Positions 9,915 through 18,977 of a stretch of DNA of 64,000 bases are shown here, one piece after another. The DNA is from Allobosea sp. (GTDB taxonomy: Bacteria > Pseudomonadota > Alphaproteobacteria > Rhizobiales > Kaistiaceae): contig JAFKFV010000011.1 in assembly GCA_017307955.1 (NCBI GenBank), forward strand, positions 248,001-312,000, in the 5' to 3' direction. The translations under genes and the position numbers were made by a program. The notes beneath the pieces were generated by a model. The model had not been told where the DNA came from and ran no database searches. It saw nothing but the letters and a program-made list of their open reading frames with translations. The first letter of the stretch is position 1; the number at the start of each line of letters is the position of its first letter.

Positions 9915-9931
9915 CGGTAATTTTGCTACCG
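9915..9931. promoter_or_regulatory. Inverted repeat CGGTA-N7-TACCG before the cupin isomerase gene
   Basis: Perfect 5-bp arms separated by 7 nt, with the same geometry and GTA/TAC core as the site at 9810-9826. It lies 14 nt before the start at 9945 and overlaps the likely 5' leader. It may be a lower-affinity site for the same regulator. Confidence 0.35.
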
Positions 9932-9944
9932 AATGGAGGTTCCC

Positions 9945-10565
9945 ATGGCTGTTCCCCCGACATCGCATCGCATCGATCCGGCAACCGGCGTGCTCACCGC
10001 CGCGACGGGCCGCTACGAGAAACGCCTTGCCGAGCTCGGCGGCATCTATGCCGATGAAGACGCCTTCGCCGCCGCCTGCGCCGAGCGCGGCGAGAGCGTC
10101 GTCTACAGGGTGCACGAGGTGCGTCCGGCGGCCTCGCGCGGCGACCTCATCTTCGGCACGACCTTCATGGAGCCGGGCCGGATCGGCGACGAGTTCTATG
10201 TGACGCGCGGCCATATCCATGCCAGCGCCAACCGGCCGGAGACCTATTACGGCGAGGCGGGCGAGGGGCTGATGCTGATGGAATCGCCCGAGGGCGAGAC
10301 GAGTATCCTCGAGGTCGGCCCTCGCGTGATGGTCTATGTGCCGCCGCTCTGGATCCACCGCTCGGTGAACACCGGGTCCGAGCCGCTGGTCATGAGCTTC
10401 TGCTACCCCGCCGATGCTGGCCAGGATTACGCTCTCATCGCCCGCTCCGGCGGCATGGCGACGCGCATCCTCGCCGATGGAGCCGGCTGGAAGGCCGTTC
10501 CGAACGCCCAGTACCGGCCGCGCAGCGCGGCCGAGATCGACGCCATTCTCGCCACGCAGGACTGA
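9945..10565 (+). CDS. Cupin-type (archaeal-type) glucose-6-phosphate isomerase
   Basis: A 206-residue single-domain cupin of the metal-dependent phosphoglucose isomerase family (PF06560 type), unrelated to ordinary Pgi. The metal site is visible as GHIHASANRPETYYG, giving His90, His92 and Glu99, with His138 (PPLWIHRS) as fourth ligand. It would interconvert an aldose- and a ketose-6-phosphate. The start is set at 9945 because GGAGG lies 5 nt upstream and overlaps an earlier in-frame ATG at 9933. It heads a tightly overlapping unit to 13954. Confidence 0.85.
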   Translation: MAVPPTSHRIDPATGVLTAATGRYEKRLAELGGIYADEDAFAAACAERGESVVYRVHEVRPAASRGDLIFGTTFMEPGRIGDEFYVTRGHIHASANRPETYYGEAGEGLMLMESPEGETSILEVGPRVMVYVPPLWIHRSVNTGSEPLVMSFCYPADAGQDYALIARSGGMATRILADGAGWKAVPNAQYRPRSAAEIDAILATQD

Positions 10566-10574
10566 TCACAGCCG

Positions 10575-11222
10575 ATGTCCATCTTCGACAGCCTTTCCGC
10601 CCATGCCGTGGTGCCGGTCATTGCCCTCGACGACCCTGAAGCCGCGCTGCCGCTCGCCGATGCGCTGATCGAGGGCGGGCTTCCCGTCGCGGAGATCACC
10701 TTCCGCACCAGCGCCGCCCGCGCCACGATCGAGGCCATCGCCAAGGCGCGGCCGGACATGCTGATCGGCGCCGGAACGGTACTGAGCGAGGCGCAGGTCG
10801 ATGAGGCGCTGGATGCCGGCGCCCGCTTCGCGCTCTCGCCGGGCCTCGACCGCGATGTGCTGGCGCATGCCGCGAAGCGCGGCCTCCCCTTCGCGCCCGG
10901 CATCATGACGCCGACCGATCTTCAGGCGGCGCTCCGGGCCGACTGCCGCATGGTGAAGTTCTTCCCGGCGATGCCGGCCGGCGGGCCGTCGATGCTGAAG
11001 AACATCGCGGCGCCCTATCTCCACACCGGCATCCGCTTCAACCCGACCGGCGGCGTGACGCTCGACAATCTGGCAGACTGGCTGGCGCTCAAGGAAGTCG
11101 CCGCCGTCGGCGGGACTTGGATCGCGACCCGCGCCGACATCGCGGCCGGCAATTTCGCGAAGATCGCCGACAATGCGCGCGCGGCCGTCGCCCGCGTCGC
11201 CGCGATCCGGGGGAAGGCATGA
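10575..11222 (+). CDS. eda: KDPG/KHG-type 2-keto-3-deoxy-6-phosphogluconate aldolase
   Basis: A 215-residue class I aldolase. Glu40 and Arg44 (EITFRT) and the Schiff-base lysine Lys128 (VKFFPA) align with E45, R49 and K133 of E. coli Eda. The family splits 2-keto-3-deoxy-6-phospho-sugar acids into pyruvate and a triose phosphate. No Edd-type dehydratase or sugar-acid kinase is adjacent, so the local substrate may be a related ketodeoxy acid. It begins 9 nt after the isomerase stop. Confidence 0.9.
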   Translation: MSIFDSLSAHAVVPVIALDDPEAALPLADALIEGGLPVAEITFRTSAARATIEAIAKARPDMLIGAGTVLSEAQVDEALDAGARFALSPGLDRDVLAHAAKRGLPFAPGIMTPTDLQAALRADCRMVKFFPAMPAGGPSMLKNIAAPYLHTGIRFNPTGGVTLDNLADWLALKEVAAVGGTWIATRADIAAGNFAKIADNARAAVARVAAIRGKA

Positions 11223-12187
11223 GCACCGTGTCCGCGCCCTATTCGCCCGCGACCCGCCCGACCTTCTATTTCATCGGCGTGACGACGGCGAAGTCCTCGA
11301 TCATGAAGGTGTTCCCGGAATGGGCGCGCCATCTCTCTCTCGGCGATGTCGAGATGAAGGGCATCGACTTCGTGCCGCATGACGATCCGGCGCGCTACCG
11401 CGAGGCGGTGACCTTCCTGAAGAACGACCCGCTGTCGCTCGGCGCGCTCGTCACGACCCACAAACTCGACCTCTTCGACGCCTGCCGCGATCTCTTCGAC
11501 GAGATCGATCCGCATGCGGCGCTGATGGCCGAGACGAGCTGCCTCTCCAAGCGCGGCGGGCGGCTTGTCTGTCACGCCAAGGATCCGATCTCCTCCGGCC
11601 TTTCGATCGACGGCTTCCTGGCGCGCGGCCATTTCGCTCACACCGGGGCGGAGCTCTTCTCGATGGGGGCCGGCGGCTCGACCATCGCCATCACCTGGCA
11701 TCTGATGCAGAGGAGCCGTGGCGCCGACCGGCCCTCGCGGATCGTCGTCTCCAACCGCTCGCAGGCGCGCCTCGACCATATCGCGGACATCCATCGCCGG
11801 ATCGGCGCCGACATTCCGGTCGAGTATCGCCTCGCCCCCGATCCCCGCGACAATGACGAGATCCTCGCTACGCTGAAGCCGGGCAGCCTCGTCGTGAACG
11901 CGACCGGCCTCGGCAAGGACGCGCCGGGCTCACCGCTCACCGATGCCGCCCTCTTCCCCGAGGAGGCTGTCGTCTGGGAGCTCAACTATCGCGGCGATCT
12001 CGTCTTCCTCGATCAGGCGCGCGCGCAGGAGACGGAACGCCGCCTGCAGGTCGAGGATGGCTGGACCTATTTCATCCATGGCTGGACGCAGGTGATCGCC
12101 GAGGTGTTCGACATCGCGATCCCGACCTCCGGACCCGATTTCGACGCCATCGCGGCCATCGCCGCCAAGGCGACGGGGCGCGGCTGA
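11219..12187 (+). CDS. Shikimate dehydrogenase (AroE)-like oxidoreductase
   Basis: A 322-residue protein with the two-domain AroE fold. It has an N-terminal substrate domain (FIGVTTAKSSIMKVFPEW; conserved lysine in LVTTHKLD), a KDPISSGLSIDGF segment matching the usual NTD motif, and a Rossmann loop MGAGGSTIAI. It is longer and more diverged than biosynthetic AroE, and its catabolic neighbours suggest it oxidises a sugar-derived hydroxy acid rather than shikimate. Its ATG overlaps the eda stop (ATGA), indicating coupled translation. Confidence 0.75.
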   Translation: MSTVSAPYSPATRPTFYFIGVTTAKSSIMKVFPEWARHLSLGDVEMKGIDFVPHDDPARYREAVTFLKNDPLSLGALVTTHKLDLFDACRDLFDEIDPHAALMAETSCLSKRGGRLVCHAKDPISSGLSIDGFLARGHFAHTGAELFSMGAGGSTIAITWHLMQRSRGADRPSRIVVSNRSQARLDHIADIHRRIGADIPVEYRLAPDPRDNDEILATLKPGSLVVNATGLGKDAPGSPLTDAALFPEEAVVWELNYRGDLVFLDQARAQETERRLQVEDGWTYFIHGWTQVIAEVFDIAIPTSGPDFDAIAAIAAKATGRG

Positions 12188-13134
12188 TGGACCGCATTCT
12201 CGTCACGCCCCGCTCGCTCTCGCGCGGCGGCCATCCGGCGCTGCGCATGCTGGAAGAGGCCGGCTACAGCCTCGTGATGCCCGCGCCCGGCTCGCTGCCC
12301 GACGAGGAGACGCTGATGGCGGCGCTGCCCGGCTGCGTCGGCTGGCTGGCCGGGGTCGAGCCTGTCAGCGAGCGCGTCCTCGACGCCGCCGACCGGCTGC
12401 GCGTCATCAGCCGCAACGGCACCGGCGTCGACAATCTGCCGCTGAAGGCGATGGAGACCCGCGGCATCGAACTGCGCCGCGCCGAAGCGACCAATGCCCG
12501 CGGCGTTGCCGAACTGGCGCTGGCACTGACGCTGGCCGGTCTTCGCCAGATCGTCTGGACGCATGAAGGCATGCGGAGTGGCGGCTGGCCGCGCCTGATG
12601 GGCCGCGAGATGTGCGACGCCACGGTCGGGATCGTCGGGCTCGGCGCGGTCGGCGCGACGCTGGCGCAGCTCTGCCTCGACCTCGGCGCGCGCGTGCGCG
12701 GCTATGATCCCTTCGCCAATGAAGATCGGGTCACGCATCGCAATTTCACCCGCGTCGACCTCGACGAGGCGATCGCCGGCGTCGATGCCGTGTCGCTGCA
12801 CGCGCCGATGCCGGAGGATGGCCGACCGCTGCTGACAGCCGGCCGCCTCGCCGCGATGGCGCCGGGGACGGTGCTGGTCAACACCGCCCGCGCCGGCCTC
12901 GTCGATGAGGGGGCGCTCTTCGTCGCGCTCGAGAGCGGGCGCGTCGCCTGCTATGCGACCGACGTCTTCGACAAGGAGCCACCCGACCTCTCGCCGCTGC
13001 TCGCCCATCCGCGCGTGGTGCTGACCAGTCATATCGGTGGCTTCACCGATGCCTCGGTCGAGCGCTGCACCGTCCGCGCCGTGGCCAATCTCATCGACGC
13101 GCTCGGCCAGAATGCGCGGCACGATGCGCATTGA
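12187..13134 (+). CDS. D-2-hydroxyacid dehydrogenase (PGDH-like)
   Basis: A 315-residue NAD-dependent 2-hydroxyacid dehydrogenase. It has the substrate-domain segment ISRNGTGVDNLPL, Rossmann motif GIVGLGAVGATLA, the arginine in NTARAGLVDE, the Glu region VFDKEPP and the catalytic His in LTSHIGGF. Family members reduce 2-keto acids or oxidise 2-hydroxy acids. Its start shares one base with the previous stop, so it belongs to the same unit. The specific acid is unknown. Confidence 0.85.
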   Translation: MDRILVTPRSLSRGGHPALRMLEEAGYSLVMPAPGSLPDEETLMAALPGCVGWLAGVEPVSERVLDAADRLRVISRNGTGVDNLPLKAMETRGIELRRAEATNARGVAELALALTLAGLRQIVWTHEGMRSGGWPRLMGREMCDATVGIVGLGAVGATLAQLCLDLGARVRGYDPFANEDRVTHRNFTRVDLDEAIAGVDAVSLHAPMPEDGRPLLTAGRLAAMAPGTVLVNTARAGLVDEGALFVALESGRVACYATDVFDKEPPDLSPLLAHPRVVLTSHIGGFTDASVERCTVRAVANLIDALGQNARHDAH

Positions 13135-13954
13135 GCGGCGGCCGGGCTTCCCGCAGCCCGGCGAGCCGGGGCTGTTCTGGCTCGGCCAGGCCGGCTTCTG
13201 GATCGAGACCGGGCACCATCGGATCCTGATCGATCCCTATCTCTCCGACAGCCTGGCCGTGAAATATGCCGGCCGCGCCAACGACCACCGCCGCATGATG
13301 CCGCCCCCGGTGGCGGTCCTCGATCTGCCGCGGCCCGACCTCGTGCTGGTCACCCATGCCCATACCGACCACATGGACGGCGACACGCTGCAGCCGCTCG
13401 CCGAGCGGTATTCGGGCCTCCCCTTCGTCGTTCCGGCTGCGAACCTTGCCATCGCCCGCGAGCGGATCGGCGGTGATGCAGTGCTGCTGCCGGCCGAGGC
13501 CGATACCCACATCGAACCCGTTCCGGGAGTCGCGGTGACGGTGTTCCCGGCCGCGCATGAAACGCGCGAGCGGGACGGCGAAGGGCGCGACTTCTTTCTC
13601 GGCTATGGCATCGAGGCGGAGGGCCTTCGCCTCTATCACTCCGGCGATACCATTCCCTTCGAGGGTCTCCCCGGACGCCTTGCGGGTTTCTCGGCCGATA
13701 TTGCGCTTCTGCCGGTGAACGGCCGTGATGCCGAGCGGCTCGCAGCGGGCATTCCGGGCAATATGACGATCGAGGAAGCGGTCGACCTCTCAGTCGAGGC
13801 CGGGGTCCCCTTTCTGGTGCCGCACCATTTCGGCCTCTTCGCCTTCAACACCCTCGACGAAGGGACCATAGACCAGGCGGCCGAGAGGATTGCCTCGCCG
13901 GCGATCGTGAAGCCCATCGCCGGCGAGATGCTTGCCCTGATGCGGGGCGCGTGA
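13124..13954 (+). CDS. UlaG-like metallo-beta-lactamase-fold hydrolase
   Basis: A 276-residue MBL-fold protein resembling UlaG (L-ascorbate-6-phosphate lactonase). The metal motif THAHTDHMDGD is at about 77-87, followed by later ligands in FPAAHE, YHSGDT and VPHHFG. A lactonase acting on a sugar lactone or its phosphate fits this unit best. The start at 13124 overlaps the previous gene by 11 nt; an in-frame ATG at 13112 is possible. Convergent with the enolase-superfamily gene, only 3 nt apart. Confidence 0.8.
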   Translation: MRIERRPGFPQPGEPGLFWLGQAGFWIETGHHRILIDPYLSDSLAVKYAGRANDHRRMMPPPVAVLDLPRPDLVLVTHAHTDHMDGDTLQPLAERYSGLPFVVPAANLAIARERIGGDAVLLPAEADTHIEPVPGVAVTVFPAAHETRERDGEGRDFFLGYGIEAEGLRLYHSGDTIPFEGLPGRLAGFSADIALLPVNGRDAERLAAGIPGNMTIEEAVDLSVEAGVPFLVPHHFGLFAFNTLDEGTIDQAAERIASPAIVKPIAGEMLALMRGA

Positions 13955-13957
13955 TCC

Positions 13958-15121
13958 TTACTTCCGCTCGCCGAAGCCTTCGAAGACGTTGGCGCGCAGA
14001 TAGTCCATGTTCATCGTGATGCCGAGGCCGGGGGCGCGGCTCAGATGAATGCGGCCGCCGCTGTTGTCGAGCGGCGTCTCGATGATCGGGTCGTAATGCG
14101 AGAGATCGCAGTCGCTGGTCTCGATGCGGTAGAAATTCGGCACCGTCATCATGACATGCGCACCGGCCGTCACGTTGATCGGGCCGCTGGCGTCATGGGG
14201 GCTGATCGGCACGTAATAGGCCTCGGCCAAAGTCGCGATCTTCTTCAGTTCGCTGATGCCGCCGGTCCAGGTGACGTCGGGCATCAGATAGTCGGCGAGC
14301 TCGTTCTCGAGGATCGGGATGCATTCCCAGCGGGTGTGCAGCCGCTCGCCGACCGAGATCGCGGCCGACACCTTCTCGCGCACCTGGCGCAGCGCGTGAT
14401 AGCTCTCGACCGGCACCGGCTCCTCGAACCAGTCGATCTGGCCCGCCTCCTCGAGCGAGCGGCAGAGCCGGACCGCCGTCGGCACGTCGAAGCGGCCATG
14501 CGCGTCGATCAGGATCTCGACCTCGGGGCCGGCGGTCTGCCGGATGAGCTCGGTGAGTTCGGCCGCCTCGCGCTCGCCCTTCTTGGAGAGATAGCCGTCG
14601 AGATAGCCATGCGGCTCGCTCGCGCGCTGCTCATAGGTCGGGAAGGGGTCGAACTTGATGCCGGTATGGCCGGAATCGGTGATGCGCTTGATCTCGGCGA
14701 TCACGCCTTCCTTCGAGGTGAATTTCGACTGGTCGGGGTGGGTGTAGATGAGGACGTCGTCGCGCACCGCGCCGCCGAGCAACTCATAGATCGGCACGCC
14801 GCGCAGCTTGCCGACGATGTCCCAGAGCGCGATGTCGATGCCGCTCACCACATGCGAGGCGGCGCCGCGCGAGCCCATATAGGTGAAGGAGCGGAAGATC
14901 TTGTGCCAGATCTGCTCGATGCGGGTCGGGTCGTCGCCGACGATGAGGTCGTTGAGCTGGCGCAGGATGGCGGCGACGGCGCGGTTGGCCGGTTTCGTCG
15001 TCGTCGTGATCTCGCCCCAGCCCGAAATGCCCTCGTCGGTCCTGACTTCGACGAAGAGGAACTCGCCCCAATAGACGCGGTCCACCTTCACGAGCCACGG
15101 GATGATCTCGGTGATCTTCAT
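13958..15121 (-). CDS. Enolase-superfamily sugar-acid dehydratase (mandelate racemase family)
   Basis: A 387-residue enolase-superfamily enzyme. Metal ligands are Asp206 (LIDAHGRFD), Glu233 (WFEEPVP) and Glu259 (GERLHTRWE); a later His in SPHDASGP and Lys156 in GIKFDPF are candidate acid/base residues. The pattern is like galactonate/mannonate-type dehydratases, which convert aldonates to 2-keto-3-deoxy acids. It ends a minus-strand unit behind a MalEFG-type importer, so the imported compound may be an aldonate or a sugar oxidised to one. Start ATG 15121 has GGGACGG upstream. Confidence 0.82.
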   Translation of the reverse strand: MKITEIIPWLVKVDRVYWGEFLFVEVRTDEGISGWGEITTTTKPANRAVAAILRQLNDLIVGDDPTRIEQIWHKIFRSFTYMGSRGAASHVVSGIDIALWDIVGKLRGVPIYELLGGAVRDDVLIYTHPDQSKFTSKEGVIAEIKRITDSGHTGIKFDPFPTYEQRASEPHGYLDGYLSKKGEREAAELTELIRQTAGPEVEILIDAHGRFDVPTAVRLCRSLEEAGQIDWFEEPVPVESYHALRQVREKVSAAISVGERLHTRWECIPILENELADYLMPDVTWTGGISELKKIATLAEAYYVPISPHDASGPINVTAGAHVMMTVPNFYRIETSDCDLSHYDPIIETPLDNSGGRIHLSRAPGLGITMNMDYLRANVFEGFGERK

Positions 15122-15186
15122 GTCCGTCCCTTTTGTCCCTTTGCGGCCGCGGTCGCCTCCTGCGCCGCGGTCGCCCGTTCTGTCCG

Positions 15187-16074
15187 TCAGCCGCGCACGG
15201 CGCCCGTCACGAGGCCCTTCACGAGGAGGCCCTGGGCGAACCATACGAAGATCAGCGTCGGGATGACCATCATAACGCCGGCCGCCGACATGGCGCCCCA
15301 GTCGATGCCGAATTGCGACACGAAATTCGTGAGCCCGACTGGCAGCGTCTGTGCCGCTTCCGAAGAGGACAGCGTCAAGGCTAGCAGGAGGTCGTTCCAG
15401 GTGAAGAGGAAGGTGATGACGGCCGTCGCGCCGATGCCGGGCGCGATCAGCGGCGACACGATCTGCACGATGATGCGGAGCGTGCTCGCCCCGTCCATCT
15501 GCGCCGATTCCTCGATCTCCTTCGGCAGGTCCTGGATGAAGCCCATCAGGAGCCAGATCGCGACCGGCAGCTTCGAGGCGGTGTGGGCGAGCACCAGCGC
15601 TGTCAGCGTGTCGAGAAGCCCGATCGAGGCGAAGACCGCGAAGAGCGGGATGGCGAGCGCCACGACGGGGATCATGCGCATGATCAGCAGGATCGAGACC
15701 ACGACCTTGGCGCCGGGTAGGTTGAAGCGCGCCATGGCGTAGGCGCAGGGCACGGCGCAGAGGATGACGAGCACCACCGTCGCCACCGAGACGATGACCG
15801 TGTTCCAGAGATAGTTGTCGAGCCCGTACTGGCTGAAGACGGCGACATACTGGTTGAAGGTCACCGATTCCGGCAGCACGCGCACCGGCACTGCGAAGAT
15901 GTCGGCCGAGCTCCTAAGCGAAGTCAGCACCAGCCAGATCAGCGGGAAGACGGTGAGGAGGACGGTCCCGATCAGCACGAGATAGCGGATCACGAGACCG
16001 GCCGTGATGCCGTCGCGCATGGCAGGCCGGCCGCGCCGCCGGCGGACGGGAGAGGCGGTGGCGGAAGCGGTCAT
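15187..16074 (-). CDS. MalG-type sugar ABC transporter permease
   Basis: A 295-residue inner-membrane permease with about six membrane segments. The EAA loop reads EIEESAQMDGAS and contacts an ATPase. Its ATG overlaps the stop of the MalF-type gene (ATGA). No ATPase gene is present in this unit, so a shared MsmK/UgpC-like ATPase encoded elsewhere is probably used. Start 16074 is fixed by the overlap. Confidence 0.9.
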   Translation of the reverse strand: MTASATASPVRRRRGRPAMRDGITAGLVIRYLVLIGTVLLTVFPLIWLVLTSLRSSADIFAVPVRVLPESVTFNQYVAVFSQYGLDNYLWNTVIVSVATVVLVILCAVPCAYAMARFNLPGAKVVVSILLIMRMIPVVALAIPLFAVFASIGLLDTLTALVLAHTASKLPVAIWLLMGFIQDLPKEIEESAQMDGASTLRIIVQIVSPLIAPGIGATAVITFLFTWNDLLLALTLSSSEAAQTLPVGLTNFVSQFGIDWGAMSAAGVMMVIPTLIFVWFAQGLLVKGLVTGAVRG

Positions 16075-16997
16075 GAGGTCCTCCTCAGTCTGCGCCGCAT
16101 CCATGGCACGCCGTAGAGCAGCGCCAGGAAGATCAGCGAGAGGAACAGCGCGATATAGGAGACGGCCGAGGCATGGCCGAAGGACGCGCTCTGGAACGCC
16201 AGGAGATAGGCGTTGACGGTGACGAGGTTGGTGGCGCCGCCCGGACCGCCCTGCGTCATCAGCCAGATGACGTCGAAGGTACGGAACGTGTCGATGATGC
16301 GGAGCATCAGCACGATCATGATCACCGGCCGCAGGAGCGGCAGCGTGATGTGCCAGAAGATGCCCCAGGGCGAAGCGCCATCGACCTGCGCCGCCTCGAT
16401 CGGCTCCTGCGGCAGCGATTGCAGGCCGGCGAGGAAGAGCAGCACCAGGAGCGGCGTGTTCTGCCAGATATCGGCGATCATCACCGAGGCGAGCGCCCAG
16501 TTCGGGTCCGAGAGCCAGGGCGCCTCGGGGAGGCCCAGATACCGCAGGATGGCGTTGACGAGCCCGTACTGGCCGTTGAACAGCCAGCGGAAATTGAGCC
16601 CGACCACGGCGGGGGCGATCATCGGCGGCACGAGCAGCAGCGTGCGGGCGAGCTTCAGCCCGCGCAGCTTGCTGTTGACGAGCACGGCGACGCCGATGCC
16701 CGCGACCACCTCGATGGCGATGGTGACGAAGGAGAAGATCAGCTGGACGCGCAGCGTCTGCTGGAAGCCGAGGCTGTTGAAGGTGTCGCGATAGTTGGAG
16801 AGCCCTACGAAATACTGCGACGGCGAGGCGAGATCCCACCGGTAGAAGCTCATCACGAAGGAATAGCCCAGCGGATAGATCAGGATCGCGATCATCGCGA
16901 TCAGCGCCGGGCTGGCGAGCAGGTAACCCTTCTGCCAGCTCGGCGCCAGCGACGAACCTCGCCGCTGGCGCCCCGCCGGCCTTGCGGCCGTGGTCAT
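16071..16997 (-). CDS. MalF-type sugar ABC transporter permease
   Basis: A 308-residue permease with six predicted membrane helices and EAA loop EPIEAAQVDGAS. It partners with the MalG-type protein downstream and the binding protein encoded immediately upstream, which ends one base before this start codon. The unit transports a sugar or sugar acid used by the adjacent dehydratase. Confidence 0.9.
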   Translation of the reverse strand: MTTAARPAGRQRRGSSLAPSWQKGYLLASPALIAMIAILIYPLGYSFVMSFYRWDLASPSQYFVGLSNYRDTFNSLGFQQTLRVQLIFSFVTIAIEVVAGIGVAVLVNSKLRGLKLARTLLLVPPMIAPAVVGLNFRWLFNGQYGLVNAILRYLGLPEAPWLSDPNWALASVMIADIWQNTPLLVLLFLAGLQSLPQEPIEAAQVDGASPWGIFWHITLPLLRPVIMIVLMLRIIDTFRTFDVIWLMTQGGPGGATNLVTVNAYLLAFQSASFGHASAVSYIALFLSLIFLALLYGVPWMRRRLRRTS

Positions 16998-16998
16998 G

Positions 16999-18285
16999 CT
17001 AGTTGTACGCCCCCGCCTGCGTCATGATCTGCAGGGCTTCGGCGGCGGCCTGGTTGAGCGCCTCCTCGGGCGTCTGCTGGTTGCTGAGCGCGCGCTCGAT
17101 GGTCGAGAACATCAGCGTGCAGACGCGCGAGAAGCCGGGCAGCTTCGGCCATTCCTTGCCGGTGGCGATGGTCTGCTCGAGCTGCGCGAGCCACTCGGCC
17201 TTGGCGCCGGTCGCTTCCGAGACGACCTGCTTGGCGACCGAGAGACGGCTCGGGAAGTTCGAATACTCGTTGAAGTTCAGGAGCTGGGCCTCGGGGCTCA
17301 CCGTATATTTGATGAACTCGACGGCCGGCGGCTTGCGCTTCGACATGCTGTTGAGCGCCATGGCATGCGAGATGGCGCAGGAGATCGCGGTCTTGTTGCG
17401 CACATAAGGCGCCGTCGACCACTTGCCGACCACCTTCGAGGTCTCGGGATTGGCGAGCGTCGCGAAGGCGCCCGGCCAGTCGAACGTGTCCATCACCGCG
17501 CCGGAGGAGAACTGCGTCGAGTTCTCGTTCCACTGGTAGGAGACGGCGTCCGGCGGCACGACCTTCCACTTCTGGATGAGGTCGCGATAGAAGGTGAGCG
17601 CCTCGATGCCGGGAGCGGCGTTGAAGGCCGGCTTGCCCTGGTCGTCGACCCAGTCGCCGCCCGCCTGCCACAGGTAGTCGGAGAAGGTGCGCTGCGCCGG
17701 ATCACCCTGGCCGGGGACGACGAGGCCGTAATAGCCGTTGCCGGTCAGCTTCTGGCTGACGGCGACCAGGTCCTCCCAGGTGACCGCCGCCTTCAGGCCA
17801 TGCTCGGCATAGACGTCGGAGCGGTAGTACTGGGTGCGCGCATCCATGTTGCGCGGGATCGCGGCGAGGTTCTTCGTCTTCGGATCGACGAGGTAGTCGA
17901 CGCCGACCTGATAGAAATCCTTCAGCTCGTCGGCGGTGAAATACTCGTTCAGCGGTCCGAAATAGTTGAAGAATGAGTCGATCTGCGCGGTATGCGTGCT
18001 GAACACGTCATAGAGCGGGCTGCGGGCGGCGCCGAGCGTGACGATCTTGGTGGTGAGCGGCGTGAATTCGAGCAGGTCGTACTTGACCTTGATGCCGGTC
18101 TTGGCGGTGAAGTCGGCGACGACCTTCTCCCAGTATTTCGGGTAGAGCGGGCCGCCGGTGATGAGCAGGGCGCGGATCTCGTCGGCGTTCTGCGCCTGCG
18201 CTATATAGGGCGCGGCGAGGGTCGAGCCGCCGATGACGGCGGCGCTTCCCCCGAGGAATCCACGCCTCGTGAGCCTGATGGACAT
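16999..18285 (-). CDS. Extracellular solute-binding protein (family 1), Tat-type signal
   Basis: A 428-residue binding protein of the MalE/UgpB class. The N-terminus SIRLTRRGFLGGSAAVIGG carries a twin-arginine motif and ends near AQAQN, so export by Tat is likely. The periplasmic domain has the usual start of family 1 proteins (YPKYWEKVVADFTAKTGIKVKYD). The start at 18285 has GGGAGG 7 nt upstream. It is the first gene of the minus-strand unit; a regulatory palindrome lies about 300 nt upstream. Confidence 0.9.
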   Translation of the reverse strand: MSIRLTRRGFLGGSAAVIGGSTLAAPYIAQAQNADEIRALLITGGPLYPKYWEKVVADFTAKTGIKVKYDLLEFTPLTTKIVTLGAARSPLYDVFSTHTAQIDSFFNYFGPLNEYFTADELKDFYQVGVDYLVDPKTKNLAAIPRNMDARTQYYRSDVYAEHGLKAAVTWEDLVAVSQKLTGNGYYGLVVPGQGDPAQRTFSDYLWQAGGDWVDDQGKPAFNAAPGIEALTFYRDLIQKWKVVPPDAVSYQWNENSTQFSSGAVMDTFDWPGAFATLANPETSKVVGKWSTAPYVRNKTAISCAISHAMALNSMSKRKPPAVEFIKYTVSPEAQLLNFNEYSNFPSRLSVAKQVVSEATGAKAEWLAQLEQTIATGKEWPKLPGFSRVCTLMFSTIERALSNQQTPEEALNQAAAEALQIMTQAGAYN

Positions 18286-18977
18286 CGTAACCTCCCTTTT
18301 TTCGGTTCGTTGACATCGCCCGTAGCCGCCAAACTCCTCCATGGCGGCCGCGGGAATTCTCAAGGTGCCGGTGGCGTCTCGCGCGGCGGCCGGCCGGGAT
18401 GGCGTCCGGGGGACAGCCATGGCAGGTCCGCGGCGTGTCGCCCGGAACGGGAATTGGCCAGGAACGGTGCAGGCGGCCGCGACCGCTCGAGCGAGCGTCG
18501 GCGCATCGGCGAAACGGGCATTGCTCCTCCCCACGGCCGGGACGGCCAGTGCGAGCATCGGACCGCGCTGTGTGCAGCGCTTATATGCTTATCGACTTGT
18601 CCGATAAGATGATGCTACTATCGCCTTGGATGGAGGTCAAGCACGCTGCCGCCCTTTGGCTGACGATCGGGAAAAGACGAGGCGTGGGCAGGGCAGGCGT
18701 GAGCCGCCGAAGGCAGGAAATGCGTTGCCCAGAGGCCGATAGGCGCATTCGTCGCGCGACGGAGGGTTGTGGAGCGCGTCAGTCTCGGTCATCAAGAATG
18801 GAGCGGGCTCCCGACGGTTGGTGCTCGCCGGACAAGCGACGGGGTGGCGGCGATGAGATCGCCGGCAGTGGGGCCTGAGAGCTTCGGGGTGCCGCGTCGC
18901 GGCAGGGCGCGGATCGCGCCGTTCCCTGTTATGATGCGTCTCTCCCCGTTCGCGCGAGTTGAGGGGGCGCCACGACG
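18286..18977. other. 692-nt gene-free divergent regulatory region
   Basis: No convincing gene is seen here. It separates the importer unit (minus) from the GntR gene (plus). The only clear feature is the 21-bp inverted repeat at 18588-18608, next to a TATAAG at 18580-18585 on the minus strand that could be a -10 element. The importer mRNA would then have a leader of nearly 290 nt. Confidence 0.5.
18588..18608. promoter_or_regulatory. Candidate GntR operator, site 1
   Basis: Perfect inverted repeat CTTATCG-N7-CGATAAG. The right-hand 14 bp ACTTGTCCGATAAG recurs with two changes at 19811-19824. It is placed between the importer unit and gntR, so it is the natural target of the GntR protein encoded at 18978. 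Confidence 0.55.

Noticed and set aside
18310..18315. Consensus TTGACA on the plus strand
   Set aside because: No -10 element at the right distance and no gene start downstream for over 600 nt, so it is taken as chance.
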